A DNA stretch of 64,000 nt from Unio delphinus. Lineage: Eukaryota; Mollusca; Bivalvia; Unionida; Unionidae. Positions within the stretch are counted from its first letter, which is position 1; each line of letters begins with the position of its first letter. The notes beneath the pieces are model-generated. The model did no database searches, was not told the DNA's origin, and saw only the letters and a list, made by a program, of their open reading frames with translations. Location of the stretch: assembly GCA_029339505.1 (NCBI GenBank), contig JAQISU010000097.1:7831782-7895781 (forward strand), in the 5' to 3' direction. The translations under genes and the position numbers were made by a program. Shown here piece by piece: positions 17,148-24,899 of the stretch.

Positions 17148-17366
17148 TTATTTTTTTGATAGGTAGTGTTCGTAAAGTGTCCACAAGGAATCGGCAGGTA
17201 AACGAAATCCCAGAAAGCAAGTCACTAAAACACACACTACACGTCGACCCCAATTCATAGGGTATAGTTCTTGTAATAAGTGTTCGTAATCTTTCACCGT
17301 GTGAATCTTCTCATTGATATCCTTCCACGGAATCTGTTGGATCACAACTGATAAAGGTTGTGGCAT
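17148..17366 (-). CDS. Unknown small protein with possible membrane helix (72 aa)
   Basis: No domain is recognised. Residues 43-55 are hydrophobic (VVCVLVTCFLGFRL), possibly a short membrane segment. ATG 17366 is about 13 bases below a TATA box (17377-17384), which would leave a very short or absent leader, so the TATA box may serve a downstream start or the assignment may be wrong. Confidence 0.52.
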   Translation of the reverse strand: MPQPLSVVIQQIPWKDINEKIHTVKDYEHLLQELYPMNWGRRVVCVLVTCFLGFRLPADSLWTLYEHYLSKK

Positions 17367-17373
17367 GGCCGTT

Positions 17374-17386
17374 CTCTTTTATACTT
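17374..17386 (-). promoter_or_regulatory. TATA box between the 128-aa and 72-aa genes
   Basis: AAGTATAAAAGAG on the minus strand lies in the 37-base gap between two small genes. It is a good TATA match, but it is unusually near the next ATG. Confidence 0.6.
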
Positions 17387-17403
17387 CTTTAGGTCGAAGA
17401 CTA

Positions 17404-17790
17404 TCAGTGTAGATTCAACCCAGAATTAAACATAGAATTAAATTTGCTCCAAAAGCGAAAGTGATTAATATAACGTGTAATTTCGTCCCACTGCCATTCA
17501 GGGTAACGGTTAAGAAGGATCAAAGCATCTTCAGAGGTAAACGTAGTAAATTGGTAACAGAGCAAAAAAATACCCTTAATCCAGAGAAATCTAACACGTT
17601 GGTTAATTTTTGTCACTTGCCTCTTGTGAATTTCACGACACAAAAGTTCTACAGTCACCCATTGCGATTTTTCTTTAGCAAGACCTTGCCAAACGTCCTT
17701 GTAGATCTTCTCTTGCAATTCGTGTGGTAATCCTTGAATATAATGTTTTAGAGAGGGTTTATATACTGGTCTAGGTGTGTTACACGACAT
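17404..17790 (-). CDS. Unknown protein, helical, next to the BIR gene (128 aa)
   Basis: No domain is recognised. The sequence is helical with many aromatic residues; LPHELQEKIYKDVW near residues 20-35 resembles the start of an F-box-like helix pair, but similarity that short is not enough to name it. A hydrophobic stretch (FLWIKGIFLLCYQF) lies mid-protein. ATG 17790 is 12 bases after the BIR gene stop. No TATA box is visible in that gap. Confidence 0.58.
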   Translation of the reverse strand: MSCNTPRPVYKPSLKHYIQGLPHELQEKIYKDVWQGLAKEKSQWVTVELLCREIHKRQVTKINQRVRFLWIKGIFLLCYQFTTFTSEDALILLNRYPEWQWDEITRYINHFRFWSKFNSMFNSGLNLH

Positions 17791-17802
17791 GGAACAGTAG
17801 TG

Positions 17803-18468
17803 TCACTTCCAATCACTAGGTCCTACTAAAGGTAGGTATTGACAATTCGGAGACCATCGAGCATGTTCCAAGTAAGCGGAATCTTTCTGTTCCCACTCGT
17901 AAATGGATACACCACAACTGAAACACTTGACTTTATCCCCTTCGCCCAAGTAGAAAAATCCGGCTCTGGCTAATTCTTCAGGAGTTGGTCCAGGCAGATA
18001 TTTTGGCCATTTATCTTTGAAGGTTTGGAATCGACTTTTGAAATGACAATATTCAGGCAAACTCGTCGGGAACGAATATTCGACTCTCCTCACTTCTGTT
18101 CGATGTAGGTACGGTGAAATTCCTAGGAGTCCACGATAAGGTGTCGCACCGCTTTCGCATCCCTCAGGTTTGACACGCACAGCATCACTTTCCAGGGTAG
18201 ATATAGGGGTAGTAGTCATAGCAAAGTTCCCACGATATCCAGCTGAATCGCTAATGTCACAGCGCCTGGCATCTCTGCAATCGTACGGTTCACCATCGCA
18301 CTCTGTAACGCAATTACAGTGCATACCGCAAGGACACTTACAGTTTCCTTCCGGACAACTTCCGTTGCAATGCATGGGTCTTATCCATCCAGTACTTTTC
18401 ACACTCGGGGAAGGTACATTTGTTTTACAATCCCCAAATTTGAATGATGTCTGTTTAAATGGATTCAT
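17803..18468 (-). CDS. BIR-domain (IAP-like) protein with cysteine-rich N-terminal region (221 aa)
   Basis: Residues 145-212 are a textbook baculoviral IAP repeat: LARAGFFYLGEGDKVKCFSC, then WE, then EHARWSPNC, with zinc ligands Cys182, Cys185, His202 and Cys209 in exact CX2CX16HX6C spacing. BIR proteins bind caspases or IAP antagonists and can block cell death. Residues 34-70 hold about eleven cysteines (CNGSCPEGNCKCPCGMHCNC), a metallothionein-like composition not seen in ordinary IAPs; there is no RING. ATG 18468 is the first ATG of the frame, with a TATA box at 18528-18536. A captured host IAP that delays apoptosis is the likely role; this is inference. Confidence 0.85.
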   Translation of the reverse strand: MNPFKQTSFKFGDCKTNVPSPSVKSTGWIRPMHCNGSCPEGNCKCPCGMHCNCVTECDGEPYDCRDARRCDISDSAGYRGNFAMTTTPISTLESDAVRVKPEGCESGATPYRGLLGISPYLHRTEVRRVEYSFPTSLPEYCHFKSRFQTFKDKWPKYLPGPTPEELARAGFFYLGEGDKVKCFSCGVSIYEWEQKDSAYLEHARWSPNCQYLPLVGPSDWK

Positions 18469-18503
18469 CTTCTTGTCGCTGTGCCGTTGTAGTGACAAAT
18501 GAA

Positions 18504-21500
18504 CTATTGATCGTGGACGATGTCCCTTTTTATATGCTGCTCAATTTCGACGTGACCGTACGGTAGAGTAAAGTGATTGGGAAGTCGTACTCTCTTTTGG
18601 TACACGATTTGGTAGACTTTTTCCAAAGGTCGGCTAACAATTTGGTGTGTGGGTAAACGGACAATCTTGTGCGGTTCGTGGGTAGTCACTTGAAACGTTT
18701 CATCCTGTCCCGACTGCAAGGCTTCTTGTAGTACGTCAAAGTTCACCACTTAGCTGGTGCGATAATTAAGAGTCAATCCTTTCACTTTACATTCGGTGTG
18801 CATTTCTCCTTGTGGGTCTCGGTATTCGTAGCCGTAATTTTTAGGACCGCCACTTGCAAAACATAGAATCTTGTCGTCGGGATGTTCATCAGTCCAGGCT
18901 CCTAAACGGTCTCCTTCGATGACAGGGTTACACTGGTTCGGTCGGTGAATGTAGATGCAACTGTCCGTGTCAAAATACAACACGCGATCTCCTAACAGTT
19001 CTAACACTTCGTACAATTTTAAGCGAGCGTGGGCTGTCACGTAAGCCGCAATGATGACATTTCCAAATTTGTCGGCTTCTACAAAATCTAGTTCTTCTTC
19101 GTAATTGACTAAGATCAAGTCCTCACGAATGACGTCCACGTGTTTCATGACTTCGGTTGGGTCGTGAATCATCTGGAAGTAGCGAGATGTCTCGGACAAA
19201 TACTCCGTCTTGGGTAAAGACGGACGTTGTGCCATTTTACCCCACAAACAATTGAGCATCACTTTGGCAAACGATCGCCTTCCTTCATTTTTCTCGATGT
19301 GGTCTAAAGTGATACCTTCCTGCTCCCGATATTTTTCTTTGAATATCTTTTGGTCTTCGGGAGTGTGACACCAGGAAGGATAGCCACTAGCTTCTTGTTT
19401 TAGTTTTAAAAAGGCATCCACGTAGTCTGCAAAAATACCTTTCTGTCTCTCGTCGCCCTTGCGGTATTGTTGTGTTTTGGGAAAGTGGTAAATTTCGTAC
19501 ACTTCTAACAGTTGATATCCCAGGTCCAGAGCTTTAAACAATTCCACGCTCACCCACGTTCCTGTCAAGGCGCGTTCTTCCTGAGTGTGATGACAAGGTT
19601 GGTCTTGGTTGCACGTTTCGGCACATGTGCGACACAAAGGAAACATCAGTTTTCCTTGGCAATGGTGAGGTAAAACGGGATGGTACAAGTCTGTGGGTGG
19701 TAAGACTTTACACTTGATCAATCCTTCGTACTGTCGAATGTGGTCCAAGTCAATGTGTTCTGTCATCAATTCTGGATGCCCTACGGGAAAGTGACAATAT
19801 TTGCACACGTAAGGATACAGCGAACACACGTCCAAGTATTTGATTTCTTCTCCTTTCTCTTCATCCGATTGGTACAGCAAACAAGTAGCATTCGTTCGTC
19901 CTCCGTACAAACTATCCCGAGGGTTCAATGGGTCCACCATCTTGTAACTTTCTACGATGCGTTTAAACTCGGGATCGGTTTTCAAACGCTGATCGTACTC
20001 GTGTTCCCACATTTCCACCACCTGGTATCCTTGCTGTTCTAACTTCAAACGTCGCTGACACGTGGTCTGGTACAAGTCTTCCATGGTTCGTTGTAAAAAC
20101 TGATTTTTGGTGTTACGCTGAGGGTAGCATAGGGGAGATCCGTGAAATAAGCATCCGTTAAACTCGTACACAATCTGAGGGTTTTCTAAGTCCCAACCAT
20201 CTACCGAATACGTTCCGATGGTCTTTTCGCCTCCTCCGTTGCGAGCGTGTTGGATCCATTTGTCTTCCTTGTCGCACAAGTAGTGGAGCCAGCGTAGGGC
20301 TTTGACCGAGTATTGACGTTTGACAAAATTTGTCGTTAGAGGACTGATGACCGCTAGAGTATTTTCAGGCATAAAGCGTTTTCGGTACACTAAAAAACAC
20401 GCTTTGGCGATGGTACAAGCTTCTTTCAAAGGATCGATCCCTCCGTATTCCATGAACAATTCTCGAAATTTTCCACAGCAACGTCGTAAAATGTCCACGT
20501 CAGATCGACAATACCTTAACATTTCTTCTTGAAAATCAAAGGGGTCCGAGGCGTGAGTCTGGTACCAAGCATAGAAAGCTTCTCGTTGTTCGGTGCGCAT
20601 GTTGTCGGGGTCGTAGTCGTCAGCCTCAGGCAAATGGGGTAGAACGGTATGTTGATTGGCTTCGGTATTAAAAAAGTGTGGAAAATAACCTTTAGCCAAT
20701 TCTGTCATTCCAAACGTTTTAGGCATACGACTCAAAGGCATGGCCAAGTAACACATTGAATCTTTAAACTGTACTTGTCCTACTTGCATAGAAATAATTT
20801 TGACTCCGTTTAAAGTCACTTGAGGCCGTTCGGTACTTTGTTCCGCATAGTATCTGAGCAGAAATTGCCCATCGTATCCCGAGAAATTGTGAGCCATGAC
20901 CGTGGCATGGCGATGACAATTGCCGTAACGTTCGATGTCTTCTGGACTCCACGTTTCGTTGATGGGGTTAAGGATCCATTGGGCAAAATCGGCTAGCGTG
21001 TTTGACCCTCGAAAGATTTTTTCACGTCCTCCAGGAATCTTGCTGCAGTGAGGGCAATGACTAAAGATGGGCTCTTGGATACAATGCTCGCACGCACGGT
21101 GAGCTACGCAGAAATTAGGAATGTGAATACCAGTTTCTTGCATGCATTCGAAATAAAAAAAGATAAAATTCCCTTTCTTCTGGGTATCATCTGATCGGGG
21201 TTGATATTTTTGAATGAAGCATTCGTGTTCCAAATCCACGATTTGGTGACAAATGTGACATCGTTTCTTCCCTCGACAAACGTGTAACTTTGCACTATTG
21301 GTACGTATGCCTTGTCCACAAGTAGGGCACAATCTCAGGAGTTGACAAGCACTTTTCTGCTGTGAACCTTGCATCTTCAAATGTTGTTGGTAACAGGTAG
21401 GACTGACAAAAGTGCGCTGACACACAGGGCAATGAACTCTTTCTTGTCCTTGGTCCAGACAAGGTTGTGAGGCCAAACATCCCTCACATTTTGATCCACA

Positions 21501-22574
21501 ATGCTTGTGTTGTTCTCGATTGTTATAACCATAGTCACATTTTTCACAGTAGTAACTGTATTTCAGAAATCCAGTGATACTGGTAATGGTATCAAAATGA
21601 CCATCGTGATGATAGACGTGAATGTATTTTCCGTCTTTGAAATCGTGGCCTCGAAACAAAAGTGGACCACGCACTTCTTGAGGGTGTACTTTCAAGGTGT
21701 AACGTGGAGCCAAGACGTCTTGCAATTGTTGCATTTCTGGAATGCCACAAGGGGTGTCTTTGGATATCCCTGCTTGCTGTAACAGGAGTTCTGCTTCACT
21801 TCTTTGTTTGGCTCGGTCCGATTGTTGAATAGTTTTCCAGGCTCTTTTCCATTCTGCCGTATCGTTCTTGTTGGTATACATTTGTCCCACGACGATGGCA
21901 CGGGCTAAACACATCTGGTCTTGAGGATTGTTAATTTGGACGAGGCTTCGCTTCATGTTGCGAAGGCTGTCGACCAATAATACTTTTTTGCGTCCTGTCC
22001 CCTGGGGAAGAGACACGTGGGTCATGAACAGTGTGGCTTTTCCGTCGGCGATGTGAAACTTGTCATTGGATTGTTGCACATGTTGAATTTTGTCAATGAC
22101 TTTGGAAGGTGTTAATTGTGATGGGTTAGTAAACTCGATCCAAACGGGAGACTTTAAATTATCGTGATGAATAGAAAGTCTCAAGCGATCGTCTTCTTTA
22201 GCTTGACATTGCTGTTTCAATGCAGTTAACACAGAATCCCACACCTCGGTAATGAACCCTTCTGTATTCTCCAAAGGTACATTGGCCTTGAAATCTTTAA
22301 ACTTTACGGCATACGTGTAAGCCGTTGTTTTAAATTTTCGAGAGGAACGCTTTTCTGTCTCTCGAATGTGATAGTAATTTTCAGGGTTTACTAAGGGTGG
22401 TGCACTTTGCTTGGAAGTCGATTGTCTGGGTGTAGATTCGGGCTCACTCATGTCATCTTCAAAATCACTGGCATGAATTTGAGCCAAGACTTCAGCTACT
22501 GTGCTAGGCGATACATTACGTTTCTGTCTCTTACTGTCTTTTCCTTTCTCCACAACGTGATGTGGTCTTTTCAT
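18504..22574 (-). pseudogene. POLB: Protein-primed family B DNA polymerase, stop near the C-terminus and altered exonuclease motif
   Basis: The frame shows zinc-finger-like Cys/His clusters (about 340-470), Exo II NFSGYDGQFLL (about 560), Exo III YCRSDVDIL (about 686), a Polinton-type endonuclease-like insert (YEFNGCLFHGSPLC, about 790), palm motif A DVCSLYP (about 915), motif B KVMLNCLWGK (about 1105) and motif C YFDTDS (about 1196). Exo I reads Tyr474-Phe-Glu where family members have Asp, so proofreading is probably lost. A TAA at 18750-18752 (codon 1275) cuts off about 81 further in-frame codons that keep a Polinton-like C-terminal look (LPYG near the end). The polymerase replicates the element from protein-primed ends. 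The truncated form might retain some activity. Confidence 0.9.
18526..18537 (-). promoter_or_regulatory. TATA box for the BIR gene
   Basis: GCATATAAAAAG on the minus strand lies inside the end of the PolB frame, about 60 bases before ATG 18468, giving the BIR gene its own promoter and a leader near 30 bases. Confidence 0.7.
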
Positions 22575-22600
22575 CTTGTCTGCAAAAAGTCAAATGACTA

Positions 22601-22610
22601 CCTTTTAAAG
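22601..22610 (-). promoter_or_regulatory. TATA-like box for PolB
   Basis: CTTTAAAAGG on the minus strand is about 30 bases upstream of ATG 22574. A second candidate, AATATATAGG, lies near 22625. Together with the plus-strand TATA at 22645 the gap forms a compact divergent promoter. Confidence 0.55.
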
Positions 22611-22644
22611 ACCATAACCCCTATATATTCATGTTCGATCCGTG

Positions 22645-22655
22645 CATATATAAAG
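22645..22655 (+). promoter_or_regulatory. TATA box for the zinc-knuckle gene
   Basis: CATATATAAAG on the plus strand lies about 55 bases upstream of ATG 22708 in the divergent region shared with PolB. Confidence 0.75.
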
Positions 22656-22707
22656 GGTTAGTGTCTAACCTTTCAGTATTCATTTCACTCTCACATTGAC
22701 CAGAACG

Positions 22708-23172
22708 ATGAAAGAACCTACAGAAGTGGAACTTCTCATTAGAGCTTTACGTGGGATCATACGAAAGTTTTCTTCAGACCAGCCGACGGCCTACTCTCCC
22801 TCCTATCGAGATAAAAGTCAAGATACTTGCTATATCTGTAAGAAGAAAGGACATTGGGCTACAGAATGTTCAGATCGTGACAAAAATAAAAAAGGTACCA
22901 ATAGAGACAAAAGTCAAGATACCTGTTATTATTGTAAAGAGAAAGGACATTGGTCTCCAAACTGCCCTAAGAAACAACAGGAGCAGGAGGAGGAGGAGGA
23001 GGAGAAGGAGGAGGAGGAAAGAAATTCTGAACAGGAGGAGGAAGAGGTACCCTCCCCCAAGGAAGAACCCCGACACGTTCACAAAGACAAGAAAAGAAGA
23101 CGAAACGAAAGTGAAGAGGAAGAAAAAGAAAAAGCTGTGACAGTAAAGAAAATGAAAAAACAGAAAGAGTGA
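22708..23172 (+). CDS. Double CCHC zinc-knuckle protein with acidic/basic tail (154 aa)
   Basis: Two zinc knuckles of exact CX2CX4HX4C form are present: Cys41-Cys44-His49-Cys54 and Cys73-Cys76-His81-Cys86. Each is preceded by RDKSQDTCY, showing a recent internal duplication of about 32 residues. Knuckles of this type bind single-stranded nucleic acid (retroviral Gag, CNBP, some splicing factors). The rest is a Glu tract, then a Lys/Arg-rich tail with likely nuclear signals (KDKKRRRNESEE, VKKMKKQKE). It runs opposite to PolB from a shared promoter. AATAAA at 23364 gives a normal poly(A) end. Its role is unknown; an RNA- or ssDNA-binding partner of replication is possible. Confidence 0.8.
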   Translation: MKEPTEVELLIRALRGIIRKFSSDQPTAYSPSYRDKSQDTCYICKKKGHWATECSDRDKNKKGTNRDKSQDTCYYCKEKGHWSPNCPKKQQEQEEEEEEKEEEERNSEQEEEEVPSPKEEPRHVHKDKKRRRNESEEEEKEKAVTVKKMKKQKE

Positions 23173-23363
23173 AACAGAAGAAAACCTATGAACTTTTTTA
23201 AAGTGGTCTTGTGTTATGTTGTGATATTGAATTGTGACGTTTGTACTAGAATACACCAGAGAGAAAAAACGTAAGTGTCTCTTGGTTTTGATTTGATAGT
23301 ATAATTACCTACACTCACACATTCCTTCACTCACACGTACATCATGGGTTTTTAAAAAAATAT

Positions 23364-23369
23364 AATAAA
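23364..23369 (+). terminator. Poly(A) signal for the zinc-knuckle gene
   Basis: AATAAA in AT-rich sequence 192 bases after the stop; no histone-type hairpin lies between on this strand. Confidence 0.6.
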
Positions 23370-23412
23370 AATGACTTTTGAGTTTTCATTGAAATAGGCA
23401 ATTGACATAGTA

Positions 23413-23451
23413 TTTCTTTTCGAAATAATTGGAGTGGCCCTGAAAAGGACC
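23413..23451 (-). terminator. Histone-type 3' processing signal, gene at 23485-24129
   Basis: The minus strand reads GGTCCTTTTCAGGGCC (23451-23436): a 6-bp stem with one G-U pair and a TTTC loop, followed by ACTCCAAT. TCGAAAAGAAA (23423-23413) follows after 12 bases. The next bases, ATACTATGTCAATTGCC, match the region beyond the hairpin at 6197. The hairpin begins 34 bases after the stop. Confidence 0.85.
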
Positions 23452-23484
23452 GTTGGTGTTTTGTGTGTTTAAAACAAAACAAAC

Positions 23485-24129
23485 TCAGAAACGGGACGAA
23501 ATCCTCTTGAGCTGTCTTAAGCCTTTGCCACGGCCAAGGCCTACTTCGGGACTGGTGGTTCCTGTCAATGATTTGGTAGAAATCACTAACGGTGGTAAGG
23601 TAGACGTAGTCACAGAGAGATCGGGTTGTTTCGCTCGAGAAGGTCTTTTTCTCTTCGGTCGTGATAAAGAAGTCTGATACATTTGTTTCAGACTCCTTAA
23701 CTCAGCTAAAATATCTAAAAGTACCGTCGTGACCGTTTGATTTTCACTATTTTCTTTCTGTCCTTGGTCTTCATTCTTCTCCGTTGCTGCTGCTGCTACT
23801 GTTTCTTCCTGGTGTTTTCTTCTTGCTTCTTCTTCTTCCTGCTGTTGCATAAGAAAAGCTTGTTCTTCTACTTTCTGTTGTTGTAAAAATCGCTCCAATT
23901 CTTCTTTTTGTCTCTGCTTAAAATCATCGACGTGTCCATAAGAAGATACAGAAGGCAACGAAGGTTCCGGAATAAATTCTTGCGATGTTAAAAAATCCAC
24001 AATATCCCAGTTAAAATCAACTTCTTCTGGATGTAGATTTGTCATGACTTTAGTAGTCACTGTTGGTCCATGACTTGCTGTCTCTACTCCTGTCTCACTC
24101 CAATTCATTGTCTTCTTACTGTCCGCCAT
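23485..24129 (-). CDS. Glutamine/glutamate coiled-coil protein with nuclear-signal-like patch (214 aa)
   Basis: Function unknown. ATG 24129 is chosen because it lies about 48 bases below a TATA box (24177-24186); the frame is open further up, through the promoter. Residues 1-65 are acidic, 68-112 a Gln/Glu coiled coil (KQRQKEELERFLQQQKVEEQ), 130-150 a short helix (LLDILAELRSLKQMY) and 155-168 a basic nuclear-signal-like patch (RPKRKRPSRAK). The C-terminus is basic. It has a histone-type 3' end and is one half of a divergent pair. Layout resembles the left-end coiled-coil genes. Confidence 0.75.
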   Translation of the reverse strand: MADSKKTMNWSETGVETASHGPTVTTKVMTNLHPEEVDFNWDIVDFLTSQEFIPEPSLPSVSSYGHVDDFKQRQKEELERFLQQQKVEEQAFLMQQQEEEEARRKHQEETVAAAATEKNEDQGQKENSENQTVTTVLLDILAELRSLKQMYQTSLSRPKRKRPSRAKQPDLSVTTSTLPPLVISTKSLTGTTSPEVGLGRGKGLRQLKRISSRF

Positions 24130-24347
24130 GATTGACAACTCTCTTGAATCGATTGACTGCGCACAGGCGCTAGTACCTCTATATAGAAAAGGTGACGTCA
24201 CAGACTGCTCTCTTCCGATTGGATGGCTGTGACTGACTTTTGTAACGCACGTTTGGATTGGTGGATACACTCAATCCGTTTCAATCCGCTCTTCCCCTAT
24301 AAATAACCGCAGTACACGGCATTCACTTCACCTGTTCTCATCAGAAG
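24130..24347. promoter_or_regulatory. Divergent promoter with two TATA boxes, CCAAT boxes and a CRE
   Basis: For the minus-strand gene there is CTATATAGAG at 24186-24177, TGACGTCA (a perfect CRE palindrome) at 24193-24200, and CCAAT at 24222-24218 and 24261-24257. For the plus-strand gene there is CTATAAATA at 24298-24306, about 45 bases before its ATG. AATCCG repeats twice near 24272-24287. Paired CCAAT boxes between divergent TATA boxes are the layout of animal H2A/H2B gene pairs, and both genes end in histone-type hairpins. Confidence 0.75.
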
Positions 24348-24581
24348 ATGTGGACTAATGTTGAATCGTCAACCCTTGTGTCAAGTATGCTGTTTAGGAC
24401 TGACATACCCATGTATGTCAGATCATCATGGAGTGTCATTCATATGACGGAGACAGCCTATTGGAAGAGAAGAGTCTATGTGGAAAGAAAAGGTTGCTTG
24501 AAGAGAGTTCTCTTCTATGGACCCACAGTAAGGAGAAGTTTAAGGAAGAGAAGAAGATCTGTGAGATGTCCTCTGTGTTAA
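24348..24581 (+). CDS. Small basic protein, right-end accessory gene (77 aa)
   Basis: No domain is recognised. The protein starts MWTNVESSTLV and ends with an Arg-rich segment (RRSLRKRRRSVRC) and CPLC, so nucleic-acid binding or nuclear targeting is plausible. ATG 24348 is about 45 bases below a TATA box. The stop is followed after 27 bases by a histone-type hairpin that is itself the inner end of the right TIR. Coding status rests on this promoter and 3' signal. Confidence 0.68.
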   Translation: MWTNVESSTLVSSMLFRTDIPMYVRSSWSVIHMTETAYWKRRVYVERKGCLKRVLFYGPTVRRSLRKRRRSVRCPLC

Positions 24582-24608
24582 CAAGACAACGTTAACATTA
24601 CACATAAC

Positions 24609-24646
24609 TGCCCTTTTCAGGGCCACTCATAGGTCTCGAAAAGATA
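24609..24646 (+). terminator. Histone-type 3' processing signal, gene at 24348-24581
   Basis: The plus strand reads TGCCCTTTTCAGGGCC (24609-24624): five perfect stem pairs and a mismatched outermost T/C pair, TTTC loop, then ACTCA. CTCGAAAAGATA follows about 11 bases later. Except for the outermost stem base it is the same sequence as the left-end signal, since it belongs to the TIR. Confidence 0.83.
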
Positions 24647-24893
24647 GTAGCTTTCATTGCCACCCTTTTTTCCCTTGTTATATTTCCCTTGTTATATTTC
24701 CCTTGACGCTATACAGACCCACCCTGTTCCATTTCCCTTGACGCTATAGTGCCCCAAGCTGTTTTGACGCTATAGTGCCCCAAGATGTTTTTGACTGGAT
24801 TTTCCCTTGACGCTATAAATCTTGACGCCATAGTGCCCCAAGCTGTTTTTGACTGGATTTTCCCTTGACGCTATAGTGCCCCCTATTACTACT
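24610..24893 (-). repeat. Right terminal inverted repeat (284 bp)
   Basis: This is the reverse complement of 4609-4927 with one fewer iteron unit of about 35 bp (six copies of the TATAGCGTCAAGGG motif against seven). Apart from that I see no mismatch. The outermost bases are ...TATTACTACT. Confidence 0.93.
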
Positions 24894-24899
24894 TTTGTA
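24894..24899. repeat. Right target-site duplication TTTGTA
   Basis: Exact match to 4603-4608, directly outside the right TIR. Confidence 0.93.

Larger units (their letters stand above)
4609..24893. mobile_element. Complete Polinton/Maverick element, 20,285 bp
   Basis: The element is bounded by inverted repeats starting AGTAGTAATAGG and by a perfect TTTGTA duplication. It encodes the diagnostic set: protein-primed PolB, chromodomain integrase, A32/FtsK-like packaging ATPase, adenain-like protease, and major and minor jelly-roll capsid proteins. Nearly all genes are on the minus strand from PolB to the left TIR; two small genes near the right end are on the plus strand. The intact TSD and near-identical TIRs suggest recent insertion. 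In-frame stops in the integrase and near the PolB C-terminus, and a changed PolB exonuclease residue, suggest this copy is not autonomous. Genes recognised here belong to the Polinton/polintovirus and adintovirus-like class by family knowledge. Confidence 0.97.

Noticed and set aside
18504..18749. Separate 81-residue gene after PolB
   Set aside because: The frame starts at GTG right after the PolB stop, is in the PolB frame and looks like the polymerase C-terminus; treated as the cut-off end of PolB.
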